In this document: positions 1-8,049 of the stretch, piece after piece
Numbering within the stretch: position 1 is the stretch's first letter
Layout of the letters: each line of letters opens with the position of its first letter
Assembly (NCBI RefSeq): GCF_042682785.1
Contig: NZ_JBHUIB010000001.1
Span: 186,001 to 250,000, forward strand
Source of the DNA: Thalassotalea_F euphylliae
GTDB taxonomy: Bacteria > Pseudomonadota > Gammaproteobacteria > Enterobacterales > Alteromonadaceae
Reading direction: 5' to 3'
Length of the DNA stretch: 64,000 nucleotides
Made by a program: the position numbers and the translations under genes
The notes under the pieces: generated by a model
Databases searched by the model: none
Seen by the model: only the letters and a program-made list of their open reading frames with translations
What the model was told of the DNA's origin: nothing

Positions 1-303
1 CTTGTTCAAGTAGGCTTGGAAGCCCTGTTTTAAAGGCACTGCGGTTTGTGCCAGTGTTTTTAAATTGTCGTAATAACAGGGCGAAAACTGCTCTAGTTCA
101 AATGCATGGTCAAACATATTAACCGCAAGCTTCATACAATCTGGCGTTGTCACACCAATAAACTGTAAATACATGTCGTTGGTAAATACTTGCCCAAATT
201 GGCCTGCTGTTATTTTCCATGCTTCTCTATGAACGGTTTCCGAATCGAAAATGGTGCCGTCCATATCAAACAAAACTGCTTCAATTTCATTGTAATTCAA
301 CAT
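1..303 (-). CDS. HAD-superfamily phosphatase, N-terminal part
   Basis: The N-terminal 101 codons of a gene that continues past the left edge of the window. The frame opens with a hydrophobic strand followed by DMDGT (residues about 14-18), the HAD motif I with the nucleophilic aspartate, then FDSE, as in beta-phosphoglucomutase-like phosphatases (HAD subfamily IA). This family hydrolyses small phosphoesters such as sugar phosphates in the cytoplasm. A helical cap segment follows, and motifs II and III lie outside the window. The start is the ATG at 301-303. The family is clear; the substrate cannot be told from this fragment. Confidence 0.85.
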   Translation of the reverse strand, partial: MLNYNEIEAVLFDMDGTIFDSETVHREAWKITAGQFGQVFTNDMYLQFIGVTTPDCMKLAVNMFDHAFELEQFSPCYYDNLKTLAQTAVPLKQGFQAYLNK

Positions 304-398
304 TACATATAACCCTTTACCCATTTCCCTCTCTGGTGAGTGACTTTATCACGCAAACATGACGTTCACTTTACTCTGATAAATATTGCCGTTTTACT

Positions 399-782
399 TT
401 AGTCTACGTTTTCGTCATAAGCTTTACGGTTTTGCTTGATTTCATCATGATGGTCATCGGCCCAAGATACCAGTTGGTATAGCGGCTTAACGAGTTTTCG
501 CCCGAGTTCTGTTAACGCATACTCAACGCGAATTGGCACTTCAGGATATACGGTTCGACTAACGTACCCTTCTCGCTCTAAGTCTCTCAATGTTTGCGTT
601 AGCATGCGCTGTGATATACCTACTACACGCTTTTTCAGCGAACTAAAGCGATCAGCGCCGTCGACCAATGCAAATAAAATAAGCGCCGACCATTTATCAC
701 CAATTTGCAAAACCACATTTCGTATCGGGCATTTGTCATCATTGAAAAAAATACGTCTTTCGTTGTTATTCGGTGTCGTCAT
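399..782 (-). CDS. HxlR-family winged-helix transcriptional regulator
   Basis: A 127-residue regulator. It has the HxlR signature of a cysteine in KCPIRNVV, followed by IGDKWSALILFAL and by the recognition region SQRMLTQTLRDLEREGYVSR, with the wing ending near EYALTELG. HxlR proteins are small dimeric DNA-binding proteins, and several sense reactive electrophiles or oxidants through this cysteine. The frame stays open a further 37 codons upstream, but the ATG at 780-782 has a purine-rich ribosome site (AGAGAGGA) about 11 bases ahead and gives the normal family length. The gene is divergent from the SnoaL-like gene at 1005, with a palindrome between them, so control of that neighbour and of itself is likely (inference). 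Confidence 0.85.
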   Translation of the reverse strand: MTTPNNNERRIFFNDDKCPIRNVVLQIGDKWSALILFALVDGADRFSSLKKRVVGISQRMLTQTLRDLEREGYVSRTVYPEVPIRVEYALTELGRKLVKPLYQLVSWADDHHDEIKQNRKAYDENVD

Positions 783-884
783 TAAACCAAGTCCTCTCTG
801 AAAACGTCGGCGAATAGGGCTTGATAAATAGCCTTTTCTTGTTCTCTTATTTTCTATCGAGCGGCGCTCATAGATTTTCCCATG

Positions 885-902
885 AGTTACCAAAAGGTAA
901 CT
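885..902. promoter_or_regulatory. Candidate HxlR operator
   Basis: A perfect inverted repeat, AGTTACC-AAAA-GGTAACT, lies between the divergent regulator and SnoaL-like genes. Related half-sites (AGTTAC at about 933, and TTAGTAACTAA at 960-970) lie nearer the second gene. The position and symmetry fit a dimeric HxlR operator; binding is inferred. Confidence 0.5.
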
Positions 903-1004
903 AGCGCACTTATTTGTGCCTTATTGTACCTACAGTTACTTTTAATTACCATGTATTCATTAGTAACTAATATAGTCAATTTAACATACCATTTGGAGAT
1001 TACT

Positions 1005-1562
1005 ATGATGAAAAATATTATGTGGAAAACCTTCATTGCTTTTATCGTTTCAATAAACACTGCCTTCGCGTTTGCTGGCCAAAAGAACACGTTACATATC
1101 GACCTTGCATCTTTTCAAAAACCACATTGGACAGCAGAAGAGTTGAGCAATGCAAAACTTATCACAGACTTTGTTCAACACTTGATGAATAACCACGATT
1201 TTGACTATGTGCTTGCCAACTATAACGACAGTGCCTATGTTCAACACAACCGAAACCTGCCTGACAAAGTTACTGGTCTAGTAGGCTTTTTGAAAGAGTT
1301 TGTCGAAGACTACCCAGACTACGCCTATGACGTGAAACATATTTATGTTGATGGTGACTATGTCATTTTCCATTCTCACGCAACGTTAGACAGAGAGGAC
1401 AGAGGCAATGATGAAAAAGGTATGAACATTATCGATACTTGGCGTTTAGAGAATGGCCGCATTGTTGAACATTGGGACTCTATTCAAGCACTTGATAGCT
1501 TTATGCGATTTTATTCGCTGGTCAGTGGCGGCAATATTCGCAACGAAAATGGTGTTTTCTAA
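1005..1562 (+). CDS. Secreted SnoaL-like (NTF2-fold) protein
   Basis: A 185-residue protein with an N-terminal signal peptide (MMKNIMWKTF then a hydrophobic run ending AFAFAG). The mature part resembles the predicted SnoaL-like aldol-condensation/polyketide-cyclase-type proteins: VQHLMNNHDFDYVLANY, YVQHNRNLPD, a long middle helix, then VDGDYVIFHSHATL and DTWRLENGRIVEHWDS. Members are NTF2 fold barrels, and most have no proven reaction. The start at 1005 is chosen because GGAG lies 6 bases upstream and the signal peptide begins there, although the frame extends back to 882. It is divergent from the HxlR regulator and probably controlled by it. Export is clear; function is not known. Confidence 0.8.
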   Translation: MMKNIMWKTFIAFIVSINTAFAFAGQKNTLHIDLASFQKPHWTAEELSNAKLITDFVQHLMNNHDFDYVLANYNDSAYVQHNRNLPDKVTGLVGFLKEFVEDYPDYAYDVKHIYVDGDYVIFHSHATLDREDRGNDEKGMNIIDTWRLENGRIVEHWDSIQALDSFMRFYSLVSGGNIRNENGVF

Positions 1563-1587
1563 CTAGCGATTAACAATACGTTAGCTG

Positions 1588-3177
1588 TTAAGCCACAGAC
1601 GTATCTGTAATGGTTTGACTTGTAACGTACTCAATTGGCACTTTTACTTTAAAACAGCAACCCGAGTCTACGTCTAGGCAGGTAATGGTGCCGCCTAACT
1701 TGGAGTGCACTAAGTTGAATACAATATTAAGGCCCAGACCTGACCCACCTTGACCACGCTTAGTGGTGACAAACGGGTCAAATATGGTTTTCTTTACCTC
1801 GTCAGAAATACCGTGCCCATCGTCTTTGTATAGTAGGGTCAAATAGCCATTGTTCTGTGTGAACTTAATCGATATTTGGCCTTCGTCTCGGTTTTCAAAG
1901 CCATGAATGTGAGAGTTCATCAAGAAGTTTGTCAGAATTTGGTTCCACGCACTGGGATAGGTAACAAATTCAAACTCTTCATCAACATCAATAGCAATCA
2001 TGTACTTTTTACGCTTAAACATGGTTTTGACCGTGTTCACCACGTCGTTTACATGTTGTGCAAGATTGATTTTCAGCTCAGGATCCGTGTGCTGCTCTAC
2101 GGCCACTGACTTGAAGCCTCGTATCAGCTCTACCGATTTATTCAAACTACGTTCAATAATCTGCTGGTATTCAAGTAACAGATTTAGCGTATCGGTAAGT
2201 TGCGTTTTGGTCAGTTCTTGCGCTTCTACGGATTTTTGCAGCGTATCTACTTTCTCTTTCAGCGCAGTGATAGACGTGACACAGATACCAAGTGGTGTAT
2301 TAACCTCATGGGCTACACCGGCAACCAATTGACCCAATGATGCCATTTTTTCTGACTGTACTAACTGGTCTTTCGCCAAGGTTAAATCGTCTAAAGACTG
2401 CTGCAACTGGCTATTCGATTCTTGCAGTTCTGCGGTGCGATCAAACACTTTTACTTCCAACTCGCCATTAAGCTTTAATAGCGCGTCTTCGGCTTGTTCA
2501 AGCTTAAGAATATCGGTTTTGATTTTCTCTCGCATTTCGTTAATAGCATCAACAAGAAAATCGAGTTCGTCTTTTTCCTTGGGGCGACTATCAAGCTCTA
2601 GTGAGTTATCTAAGTTGTCGCCAGCCAATTGTTGGGCGTATTGAGTAATTTGGTAGATATGGCGAGTCACCATCCAATGCACTACAAACACAATGACTAA
2701 AGCTACGATGAATATTTTGATAAATTCGGATGTGATGATGAATCCCGCTTTTTGCCACAGTCGTTGATAAATATCTTCATAGGTGGCGTAAACATTCAGC
2801 ACGCCTATTTCATCGTCGCCGTAGATAATTTTGTACTCTCTGAATATCCCTTGGTCAACAACTGCTTTAGCGCCAAAGTCATACTCTTTGCCAAGGTCTG
2901 AGACCACTTTGACATAGCCAATATCCGGTAAATCAACGATACCTTTGATTTGCTGTTCAATAAGGTTGTTATTGAAGTCCCAAAGGCTAGTAGCCATTGA
3001 TGGAATATAGCTGTGTTCGATGTTTTTAAAGCGTTGATTAAGGCTGACGATGTCGTCTTGGTAGTCGGAATAAATCTGAATAGCGGTAGACAGCACGGAT
3101 AAAAAAGCACTACATAACAATATGTAAGCTAACACCCTTTGACTGAGCTTGTTGTTGAAATCAAATAACTTGCTCAT
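1588..3177 (-). CDS. Membrane sensor histidine kinase
   Basis: A 529-residue kinase. One membrane helix lies near residues 15-35, a periplasmic sensor domain of about 110 residues follows, and a second helix lies near 150-170. Next come a HAMP-like linker, a coiled coil (about 220-280), a HisKA helix with phospho-acceptor His in GVAHEVNTPLG (about residue 290), and an ATPase domain with N box (MNSHIHGF), G1 (DDGHGIS) and G2 (GQGGSGLGLN). No receiver domain is attached and no response regulator gene is adjacent, so it is an orphan. The ATG at 3175-3177 has AGGGG 8 bases upstream and is preferred to the TTG just before it. The signal is unknown. Confidence 0.9.
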   Translation of the reverse strand: MSKLFDFNNKLSQRVLAYILLCSAFLSVLSTAIQIYSDYQDDIVSLNQRFKNIEHSYIPSMATSLWDFNNNLIEQQIKGIVDLPDIGYVKVVSDLGKEYDFGAKAVVDQGIFREYKIIYGDDEIGVLNVYATYEDIYQRLWQKAGFIITSEFIKIFIVALVIVFVVHWMVTRHIYQITQYAQQLAGDNLDNSLELDSRPKEKDELDFLVDAINEMREKIKTDILKLEQAEDALLKLNGELEVKVFDRTAELQESNSQLQQSLDDLTLAKDQLVQSEKMASLGQLVAGVAHEVNTPLGICVTSITALKEKVDTLQKSVEAQELTKTQLTDTLNLLLEYQQIIERSLNKSVELIRGFKSVAVEQHTDPELKINLAQHVNDVVNTVKTMFKRKKYMIAIDVDEEFEFVTYPSAWNQILTNFLMNSHIHGFENRDEGQISIKFTQNNGYLTLLYKDDGHGISDEVKKTIFDPFVTTKRGQGGSGLGLNIVFNLVHSKLGGTITCLDVDSGCCFKVKVPIEYVTSQTITDTSVA

Positions 3178-3369
3178 CAAGTTACCCCTTCGACCGCTTA
3201 GCGAGTATTACACAAATGATCTTGTGAAAAGAATTACTCATTTATAGCGAGTTTAGGAGAGTTGTCAATAAAATAGCCAGTTATTGAGTAACTATTAACA
3301 TAATTTCAACAAATTTTGGCTTTTTGTGGGAATTTCAATAATTTGAGCGAACTAAATTCGGCATAATAT

Positions 3370-3391
3370 GCAGGCGACCATTGTCGCCTGC
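3370..3391 (-). terminator. Hairpin downstream of beta-helix cytochrome gene
   Basis: A perfect 9-bp stem, GCAGGCGAC-CATT-GTCGCCTGC, starts 15 bases past the stop of the gene ending at 3406. There is no clear T-run, so termination is likely but not certain. Confidence 0.45.
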
Positions 3392-3405
3392 GAATAGAGT
3401 CAGAC

Positions 3406-4911
3406 CTAATTCGTCCGAGATAACATGTATTGTGCAACAGCCAAACGCGTCTCCTCATCTAAGTAGTTTTGCGGTGGCATTTCGGGGTAGTCTTCACGTT
3501 TTTTTACCGGGTTCGCTATGTAATCAGCCAAACCTTTTGGGTTATCCATGTACAGGGCTTGAATAATTTGAACTGGCGGACCAATCATGCGCCCACTGTA
3601 GGTGTGGCACCCGGTACAAATACCTAGGTAGGCAATTTTACCTTTTTCACTACCCTTAATTTCACGCGGAGGCACCGGCTCATCAAGAATATAGGTATCG
3701 ATGCCGTCGGTATTAGTAAAAGCACATTCGTTCCAATCACTTACTCCAACGGTTACGTAGCGATGGCGATTAATAATGCAGCTGTCGCGACTGGTACCTA
3801 CACGCAGAATATCAGGATTTCCTTGCTTGAATTCAGTCAGCATTAGCGCCTTAGCTTCATCAATAGTGTCATAACCATTGTTCATCATCAGATTATTCAA
3901 GATCATGATTTTGTCAGGTTTTGAATCTGCTTCAGGGTCAATGGTGGTGTTTGGCGCATTTTCATGGTCTGTAATGATAATGCCTGCGGTTTTATTACCC
4001 GTGATAATATTATCTTCAACAATCACTTCATCAGCCGCCATGATAAGAATACCTGTACCCGCAGGAATACCAGCCACGGTAGAGCCTGGCGCACCAAAGT
4101 TCTTTGTATTGTTGTTTACGATAAAGTTATCTCGAATGATAACGTCAAATGTGGTTTTAATCGGCAGTCCCGGCGTGATAAACGCTAATATGCCGCCAGT
4201 GTTATTGTGAACGTAGTTGTTCTCCACAATGGCATGGCGCGAGTTTTCAATCTCAATGCCTGCCACTGAGTCAAATACTTCATTGCGAGATACGTGAATA
4301 TTGTCACTCATACCTACGTAAATTGCTGCATCTTCAATTCCAGAGATGATATTGCCTTCGACAATGCCGTTCTTACCAAGCTGCGGGAAAATACCATACA
4401 CCCCAGTGTCGACAATGACATTGTCACGGATTTCAAAGTTATTACCCGCTTGCCCCATTATGGCGTTGCCTTTGTATTTGGTAATTAACATGTTCTGCAC
4501 GACAATGTTGTTACCTGAATACAAGATGGCATCATTTAACACGCCTTTACCATCCATTGTTGCTCGATTGCCTTCTTGAATAACACCAATAATGCGAATG
4601 TCATCTTTGTCGATGTAAACCGTTTCATGATACGTACCTGGCATTACTTGAATAGTGTCGCCCGGGTTAGCACGCTTTACCGCTTCCATGATAGATTCTC
4701 CATCATTAACGACATGCGTTTGCCCTTCTGCCGTGCGCTTGATAACGGCAGACTTTGCTGTCGAAGCTTGTCCTTCTTGCGCCTTATCATAGCCACCGGA
4801 ATAGCTAGCACCGTCGCTGCTAGACGTTATCGTTGGTGAGCCTTTTCCCCCGAACTGCATGCCGACAACAAAAGCGGCAGCAATCAATATAATGCCAAGT
4901 AGTTTGTTCAT
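3406..4911 (-). CDS. Parallel beta-helix protein fused to cytochrome c domain
   Basis: A 501-residue exported protein. The N-terminus (MNKLLGIILIAAAFVVGMQF) is a signal peptide or membrane anchor. Residues about 75-390 form a right-handed parallel beta-helix: repeated turns such as NIVVQNMLIT, NFEIRDNVIV, GIVEGNIISG, NIHVSRNEVF, HAIVENNYVH and EVIVEDNIIT, like the NosD/pectate-lyase-fold family. I believe it matches the beta-helix family TIGR03805, which is typically found in two-gene pairs. The C-terminus carries one haem c site, CTGCH at residues 432-436, with a likely axial Met in YPEMPP (about 478). It is the last gene of a three-gene cytochrome operon, 1 base from the peroxidase stop, with GGGAG 7 bases before its ATG. 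The role is probably periplasmic electron transfer coupled to substrate binding or cleavage (inference). Confidence 0.85.
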   Translation of the reverse strand: MNKLLGIILIAAAFVVGMQFGGKGSPTITSSSDGASYSGGYDKAQEGQASTAKSAVIKRTAEGQTHVVNDGESIMEAVKRANPGDTIQVMPGTYHETVYIDKDDIRIIGVIQEGNRATMDGKGVLNDAILYSGNNIVVQNMLITKYKGNAIMGQAGNNFEIRDNVIVDTGVYGIFPQLGKNGIVEGNIISGIEDAAIYVGMSDNIHVSRNEVFDSVAGIEIENSRHAIVENNYVHNNTGGILAFITPGLPIKTTFDVIIRDNFIVNNNTKNFGAPGSTVAGIPAGTGILIMAADEVIVEDNIITGNKTAGIIITDHENAPNTTIDPEADSKPDKIMILNNLMMNNGYDTIDEAKALMLTEFKQGNPDILRVGTSRDSCIINRHRYVTVGVSDWNECAFTNTDGIDTYILDEPVPPREIKGSEKGKIAYLGICTGCHTYSGRMIGPPVQIIQALYMDNPKGLADYIANPVKKREDYPEMPPQNYLDEETRLAVAQYMLSRTN

Positions 4912-4912
4912 G

Positions 4913-6142
4913 TTAGTCTCCCACCACGTGGTGTGTTTCTTTATTATTAGAATGTTGAATAGTCGATTTTTGCTGTTGTGATAATTGGTATTGTTTATCG
5001 ATAGGCGCGAGACCTGACGGAACCCTAGTTGGAACTTCAGGTGTAAGACTTTCGTCGGTCAGTGCACCAAGAAACTCAACGATTAAATCAAGCTCTTCTT
5101 CGGTAAGCTTGGGCTCCCATATATGCCAATGCAGTTGCAACTTCTCCTCTTTTGGCACGGCATGACCACGTCCTTTGTTATAAAACTCAACGGAATCTCG
5201 TAGCGTTGTCATATTGCCAGCGTGCATATACGGTGCAGTTTTAGTGATGTTTCTTAACGTTGGCACCTTGAAGCCACCACGCAATTTTTTAGCGCTATAG
5301 GTGGTTTCCGCACCTGGGTCAAAAGGCACGCCTTTGGCCTCAGGTACACCAATCACAGCTACTTGGTTGTTTGTGAATAAAGGCGGCTGATGGCACTCGG
5401 CACAGCGGGCGACAAACGATCTGAAGATGTTGTGCCCCTTCACTTCATTTTCAGTTAGCGCATCGTGATAGCCATGTGCGTATCTGTCGTAGCGACTGTT
5501 TAGCGAAATAAGGGACGTTTGAAATGCTGCTAAAGCGGTATATACCTGATGCAACTCTACTTTATTGGTGTCTGGGAATGCTTGAGCAAACATACGTTGG
5601 TATGCCGAGTTTTCATTCAGCGTCAATAACAGCTGTTCTGGGGAGTTGCCCATTTCTTTAGGGTCAAAGAGTGGGCCTGCAGCCTGTTGTTCCAATGACG
5701 ATGCTCGCGCATCCCAGAAAAACTTATCAAGAAACGCAACATTCCATAGTGTTGGCGCCGACCGGCCAACCTTTTCGCCAGTAATGCCGATACTGCGATC
5801 TAAGTCATCACTAAAACCTTTGTCGGGTTGGTGACAGCTAGCACAACTGATTGAGCCATCTTTGGAAAGCGCCGGATCGAAGAAAAGATAACGACCAAGA
5901 TCAATTTGGGCAGGCGTAAATCCGTCACGATGGGTTGGCAGCGACGTTTGCGTGCCTCCCACACCGCGCCCCTGCACCGAATCATAAAACTGATATAAGT
6001 TAACTAACTTGCAAGTGCCTTGTGGCGTCTTCTCAAAACTTGGTGGGCAGTTATCTTTCAGCACAAACTCAGCGGCGTTCAGGGAAACATGCAGCGCTAA
6101 GGCAAAAAGCGGCAGTAAGTAAATAAATCGAACTTGGTGCAT
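4913..6142 (-). CDS. Di-haem cytochrome c peroxidase/MauG-family protein
   Basis: A 409-residue periplasmic protein. The start at 6142 opens a proper signal peptide (MHQVRFIYLLPLFALALHVS, cleavage near LNAAEF). Two haem c motifs are present: CASCH (residues 100-104) and CAECH (247-251), with the family context FFDPALSKDGSISC and LRGGFKVPTLRNITKTAPYMH. Proteins of the bacterial CcpA/MauG family reduce hydrogen peroxide or oxidise organic substrates using electrons from small c-type cytochromes. It lies 4 bases after the di-haem cytochrome gene and 1 base before the beta-helix cytochrome gene, so the three are probably translated from one message. Whether it is a peroxidase or a MauG-type oxidase cannot be decided from sequence alone. 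Confidence 0.9.
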   Translation of the reverse strand: MHQVRFIYLLPLFALALHVSLNAAEFVLKDNCPPSFEKTPQGTCKLVNLYQFYDSVQGRGVGGTQTSLPTHRDGFTPAQIDLGRYLFFDPALSKDGSISCASCHQPDKGFSDDLDRSIGITGEKVGRSAPTLWNVAFLDKFFWDARASSLEQQAAGPLFDPKEMGNSPEQLLLTLNENSAYQRMFAQAFPDTNKVELHQVYTALAAFQTSLISLNSRYDRYAHGYHDALTENEVKGHNIFRSFVARCAECHQPPLFTNNQVAVIGVPEAKGVPFDPGAETTYSAKKLRGGFKVPTLRNITKTAPYMHAGNMTTLRDSVEFYNKGRGHAVPKEEKLQLHWHIWEPKLTEEELDLIVEFLGALTDESLTPEVPTRVPSGLAPIDKQYQLSQQQKSTIQHSNNKETHHVVGD

Positions 6143-6146
6143 AGGG

Positions 6147-6764
6147 TTATTTCTGCTGCGAAATGTAGTAAACAATGTCAGCCAGCTCTTTTTCATTGAC
6201 AATTCGAGCCATCATCGACATCTGCTTACCTAACGTATCTTCAGGGTGTGAGCCGCGATTGCCGTTAATGAAGTTTTTCATTTGTTGCATCAAATATTCA
6301 GAATGCAAATTTGATAACTTTGGCGCGTTAAAAGAGGCATTTCCTTCGGCTTTACCACCATGACATGCACCACACTTTGCTTGGTAGTAACGTGAGCCAT
6401 TCATTAAGTCGCCTTTGACAGCGTCTGGTAGGGATAAACTTGGCATACCAGCGATGTATGCAGCTAAAGCGGGGACATCCGTGTCTTTATTTAACTGGCT
6501 TACACTGGCACGCATTTGTTGGCCGCCCACATCGGTTGATTGGCTGCCTCGCGTACCATCGATAAAGTGTTTAAGCTGGCGCTCTATGTACCAGACATGC
6601 TGACCTGCTATGGCTGGTGCTTTTAATGACTGATTACCCTGACCTTTGTCACCATGACAAGCTGCGCATGTTTGATAAAGTACTTCCGTGTTTTCTGCAA
6701 ACGCCTTTGTACTGAAAAGAATAATCGAGACAAGTACGCCAAATAATTTAGCAGTGGATGCCAT
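6147..6764 (-). CDS. Periplasmic di-haem cytochrome c (c4-like)
   Basis: A 205-residue cytochrome with a signal peptide (MASTAKLFGVLVSIILFSTK, cleavage near AFAEN) and two homologous c553/c4-type domains. The haem sites are CAACHG (33-37) and CGACHG (131-135), each followed by PAIAGQ/PKLSNL-like loops and a late Met ligand (GGQQMRA, GKQMSMM). Such proteins shuttle electrons in the periplasm. It is the first gene of the operon with the peroxidase and beta-helix cytochrome genes, so it is the natural electron carrier for them. A direct repeat at 6823-6853, shared with the TonB receptor promoter, lies about 60 bases upstream of its start. Confidence 0.9.
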   Translation of the reverse strand: MASTAKLFGVLVSIILFSTKAFAENTEVLYQTCAACHGDKGQGNQSLKAPAIAGQHVWYIERQLKHFIDGTRGSQSTDVGGQQMRASVSQLNKDTDVPALAAYIAGMPSLSLPDAVKGDLMNGSRYYQAKCGACHGGKAEGNASFNAPKLSNLHSEYLMQQMKNFINGNRGSHPEDTLGKQMSMMARIVNEKELADIVYYISQQK

Positions 6765-6822
6765 AGCAACCTCAACAATGTGAACATCTTGAGGTTACTC
6801 TATGACTTTGGGGTTTGTGATG

Positions 6823-6853
6823 CTGACGGATTCCAAAAAAAAGCTGACGAATT
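6823..6853 (-). promoter_or_regulatory. Candidate AraC operator, cytochrome operon
   Basis: On the minus strand two copies of ATYCGTCAG start 21 bases apart with a T-run between them (plus-strand TGACGGATT at 6824-6832 and TGACGAATT at 6845-6853). A two-helical-turn direct repeat is the usual AraC-family site. The same arrangement occurs at 10775-10805. Confidence 0.6.
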
Positions 6854-6872
6854 CTGAAATAACTCAGCAATA

Positions 6873-7916
6873 TCAAGAATGACTATGCTTTTTCCGATAC
6901 TCTGTTGGGGTTACGCCATGGGTTGTTTTGAACGCTTTATTAAACGAACTCAAACTACGAAAACCACTTTCAAGCGCTAGTGTGAGGACAGGCGTTTGAC
7001 TGAATTCTGCCTCGGTCAGTTTTATCGCAACTTCTTTAATGCGATAAAAATTCAAGAAATCGTTAAAGTTGCGATAGTTTAATTCACCATTAATCAGGTG
7101 TCGTAATTTGTACTCATGAATCGCTAAATGTTTCGCAAAACTGGCAATGGTTAATCCTTCTTGCTGATACAGTTTTTCTTGTTCCATTGCTTCGGTAATT
7201 TTTGCTAACGCTTTGCTGTGTACGGAGACTTCTTCTTGTGGTTCCTCGACTTTTTCTGGTGCGGCAAAAAGTACAGATAACTTGGTATCAAATAAGAAAT
7301 AGTTAATGCCGGTAATTAGGCTGGCTAACAACAAGCTCTTGATGACATCGAGCCCTGACCATTCAATTAAAAACACTTGCTCTAGCACAATAACCAAAAA
7401 GATGTACGCGGCAGAAACAGAAATAACGCCACCACGGATATAACGTCGCTCTTGCACTAAGTCATCGCGCCAGCTTTTGATTGAAATAAAGAGTGCATGA
7501 GAGATAAGACTGAGCTCTAGAATAATTTGCACATAAAAATAAATTAGCGCAGCACCAATGTAGTCACTGAGTTCAAAATTAAACGTCACCTGAAGCAGCT
7601 TTGCGAATAGCGGCAATACTAACGTTGAAAGCGCTAATGCATATTGCCAAGGCTTAATATGCGTCTTGTCTGCAAATACACTTTGCGCGGTTAACCAAAA
7701 AATTCCAGGCAGTGCATTACCAGCAATAAAACCGGTGTAAAAGAAAACCGGGTTATGGGCATACGTATACAAGTCACCGACGATATAACCGGCACCACAC
7801 AACATAAGTAGTGAGAAAAGCGTAACAGATAAATTGCCTCGACAGTGCCTGAATAACAATAGAATGCACATCAACATTTGTGCTAATGCAACATGAGAAA
7901 AGAAGGTACTTAGCAT
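6873..7916 (-). CDS. Membrane-bound AraC-family regulator
   Basis: A 347-residue regulator. The first ~215 residues are about seven hydrophobic helices (from MLSTFFSHVALAQMLMCILLL to SLLLASLITGINYFLF). A linker and a C-terminal AraC-type double helix-turn-helix follow (about 235-345: LTIASFAKHLAIHEYKLRHL and LTLALESGFRSLSSFNKAFK, then TPTEYRKKH). Regulators of this design sit in the inner membrane and are often found beside TonB-dependent receptor genes. It lies between the cytochrome operon and a TonB-receptor gene, both of which carry the same direct repeat upstream, so it is the likely activator of both. The membrane part probably senses the imported substrate (inference). Confidence 0.9.
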   Translation of the reverse strand: MLSTFFSHVALAQMLMCILLLFRHCRGNLSVTLFSLLMLCGAGYIVGDLYTYAHNPVFFYTGFIAGNALPGIFWLTAQSVFADKTHIKPWQYALALSTLVLPLFAKLLQVTFNFELSDYIGAALIYFYVQIILELSLISHALFISIKSWRDDLVQERRYIRGGVISVSAAYIFLVIVLEQVFLIEWSGLDVIKSLLLASLITGINYFLFDTKLSVLFAAPEKVEEPQEEVSVHSKALAKITEAMEQEKLYQQEGLTIASFAKHLAIHEYKLRHLINGELNYRNFNDFLNFYRIKEVAIKLTEAEFSQTPVLTLALESGFRSLSSFNKAFKTTHGVTPTEYRKKHSHS

Positions 7917-8007
7917 GAACTACTCAAGTTTTTTTTAATTATCGTTTGTCGGCTAATACTAACCGCTTTCTCAGTAAAAGATATACAATCTGGGAAGATA
8001 CGTCATC

Positions 8008-8036
8008 AAAAAAGCCTAGCAAATGCTAGGCTTTCG
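8008..8036 (-). terminator. Terminator of TonB receptor gene
   Basis: An 11-bp stem (AAAGCCTAGCA / TGCTAGGCTTT) with a two-base loop, followed on the minus strand by six Ts, lies 14 bases after the receptor stop. It separates the receptor from the AraC gene. Confidence 0.85.
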
Positions 8037-8049
8037 ACTTCATGGATAT

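Noticed and set aside
3406..4911. NosD (nitrous oxide reductase maturation) for the beta-helix protein
   Set aside because: No nosZ, nosR or copper genes nearby, and NosD lacks a cytochrome c domain; only the fold is shared.
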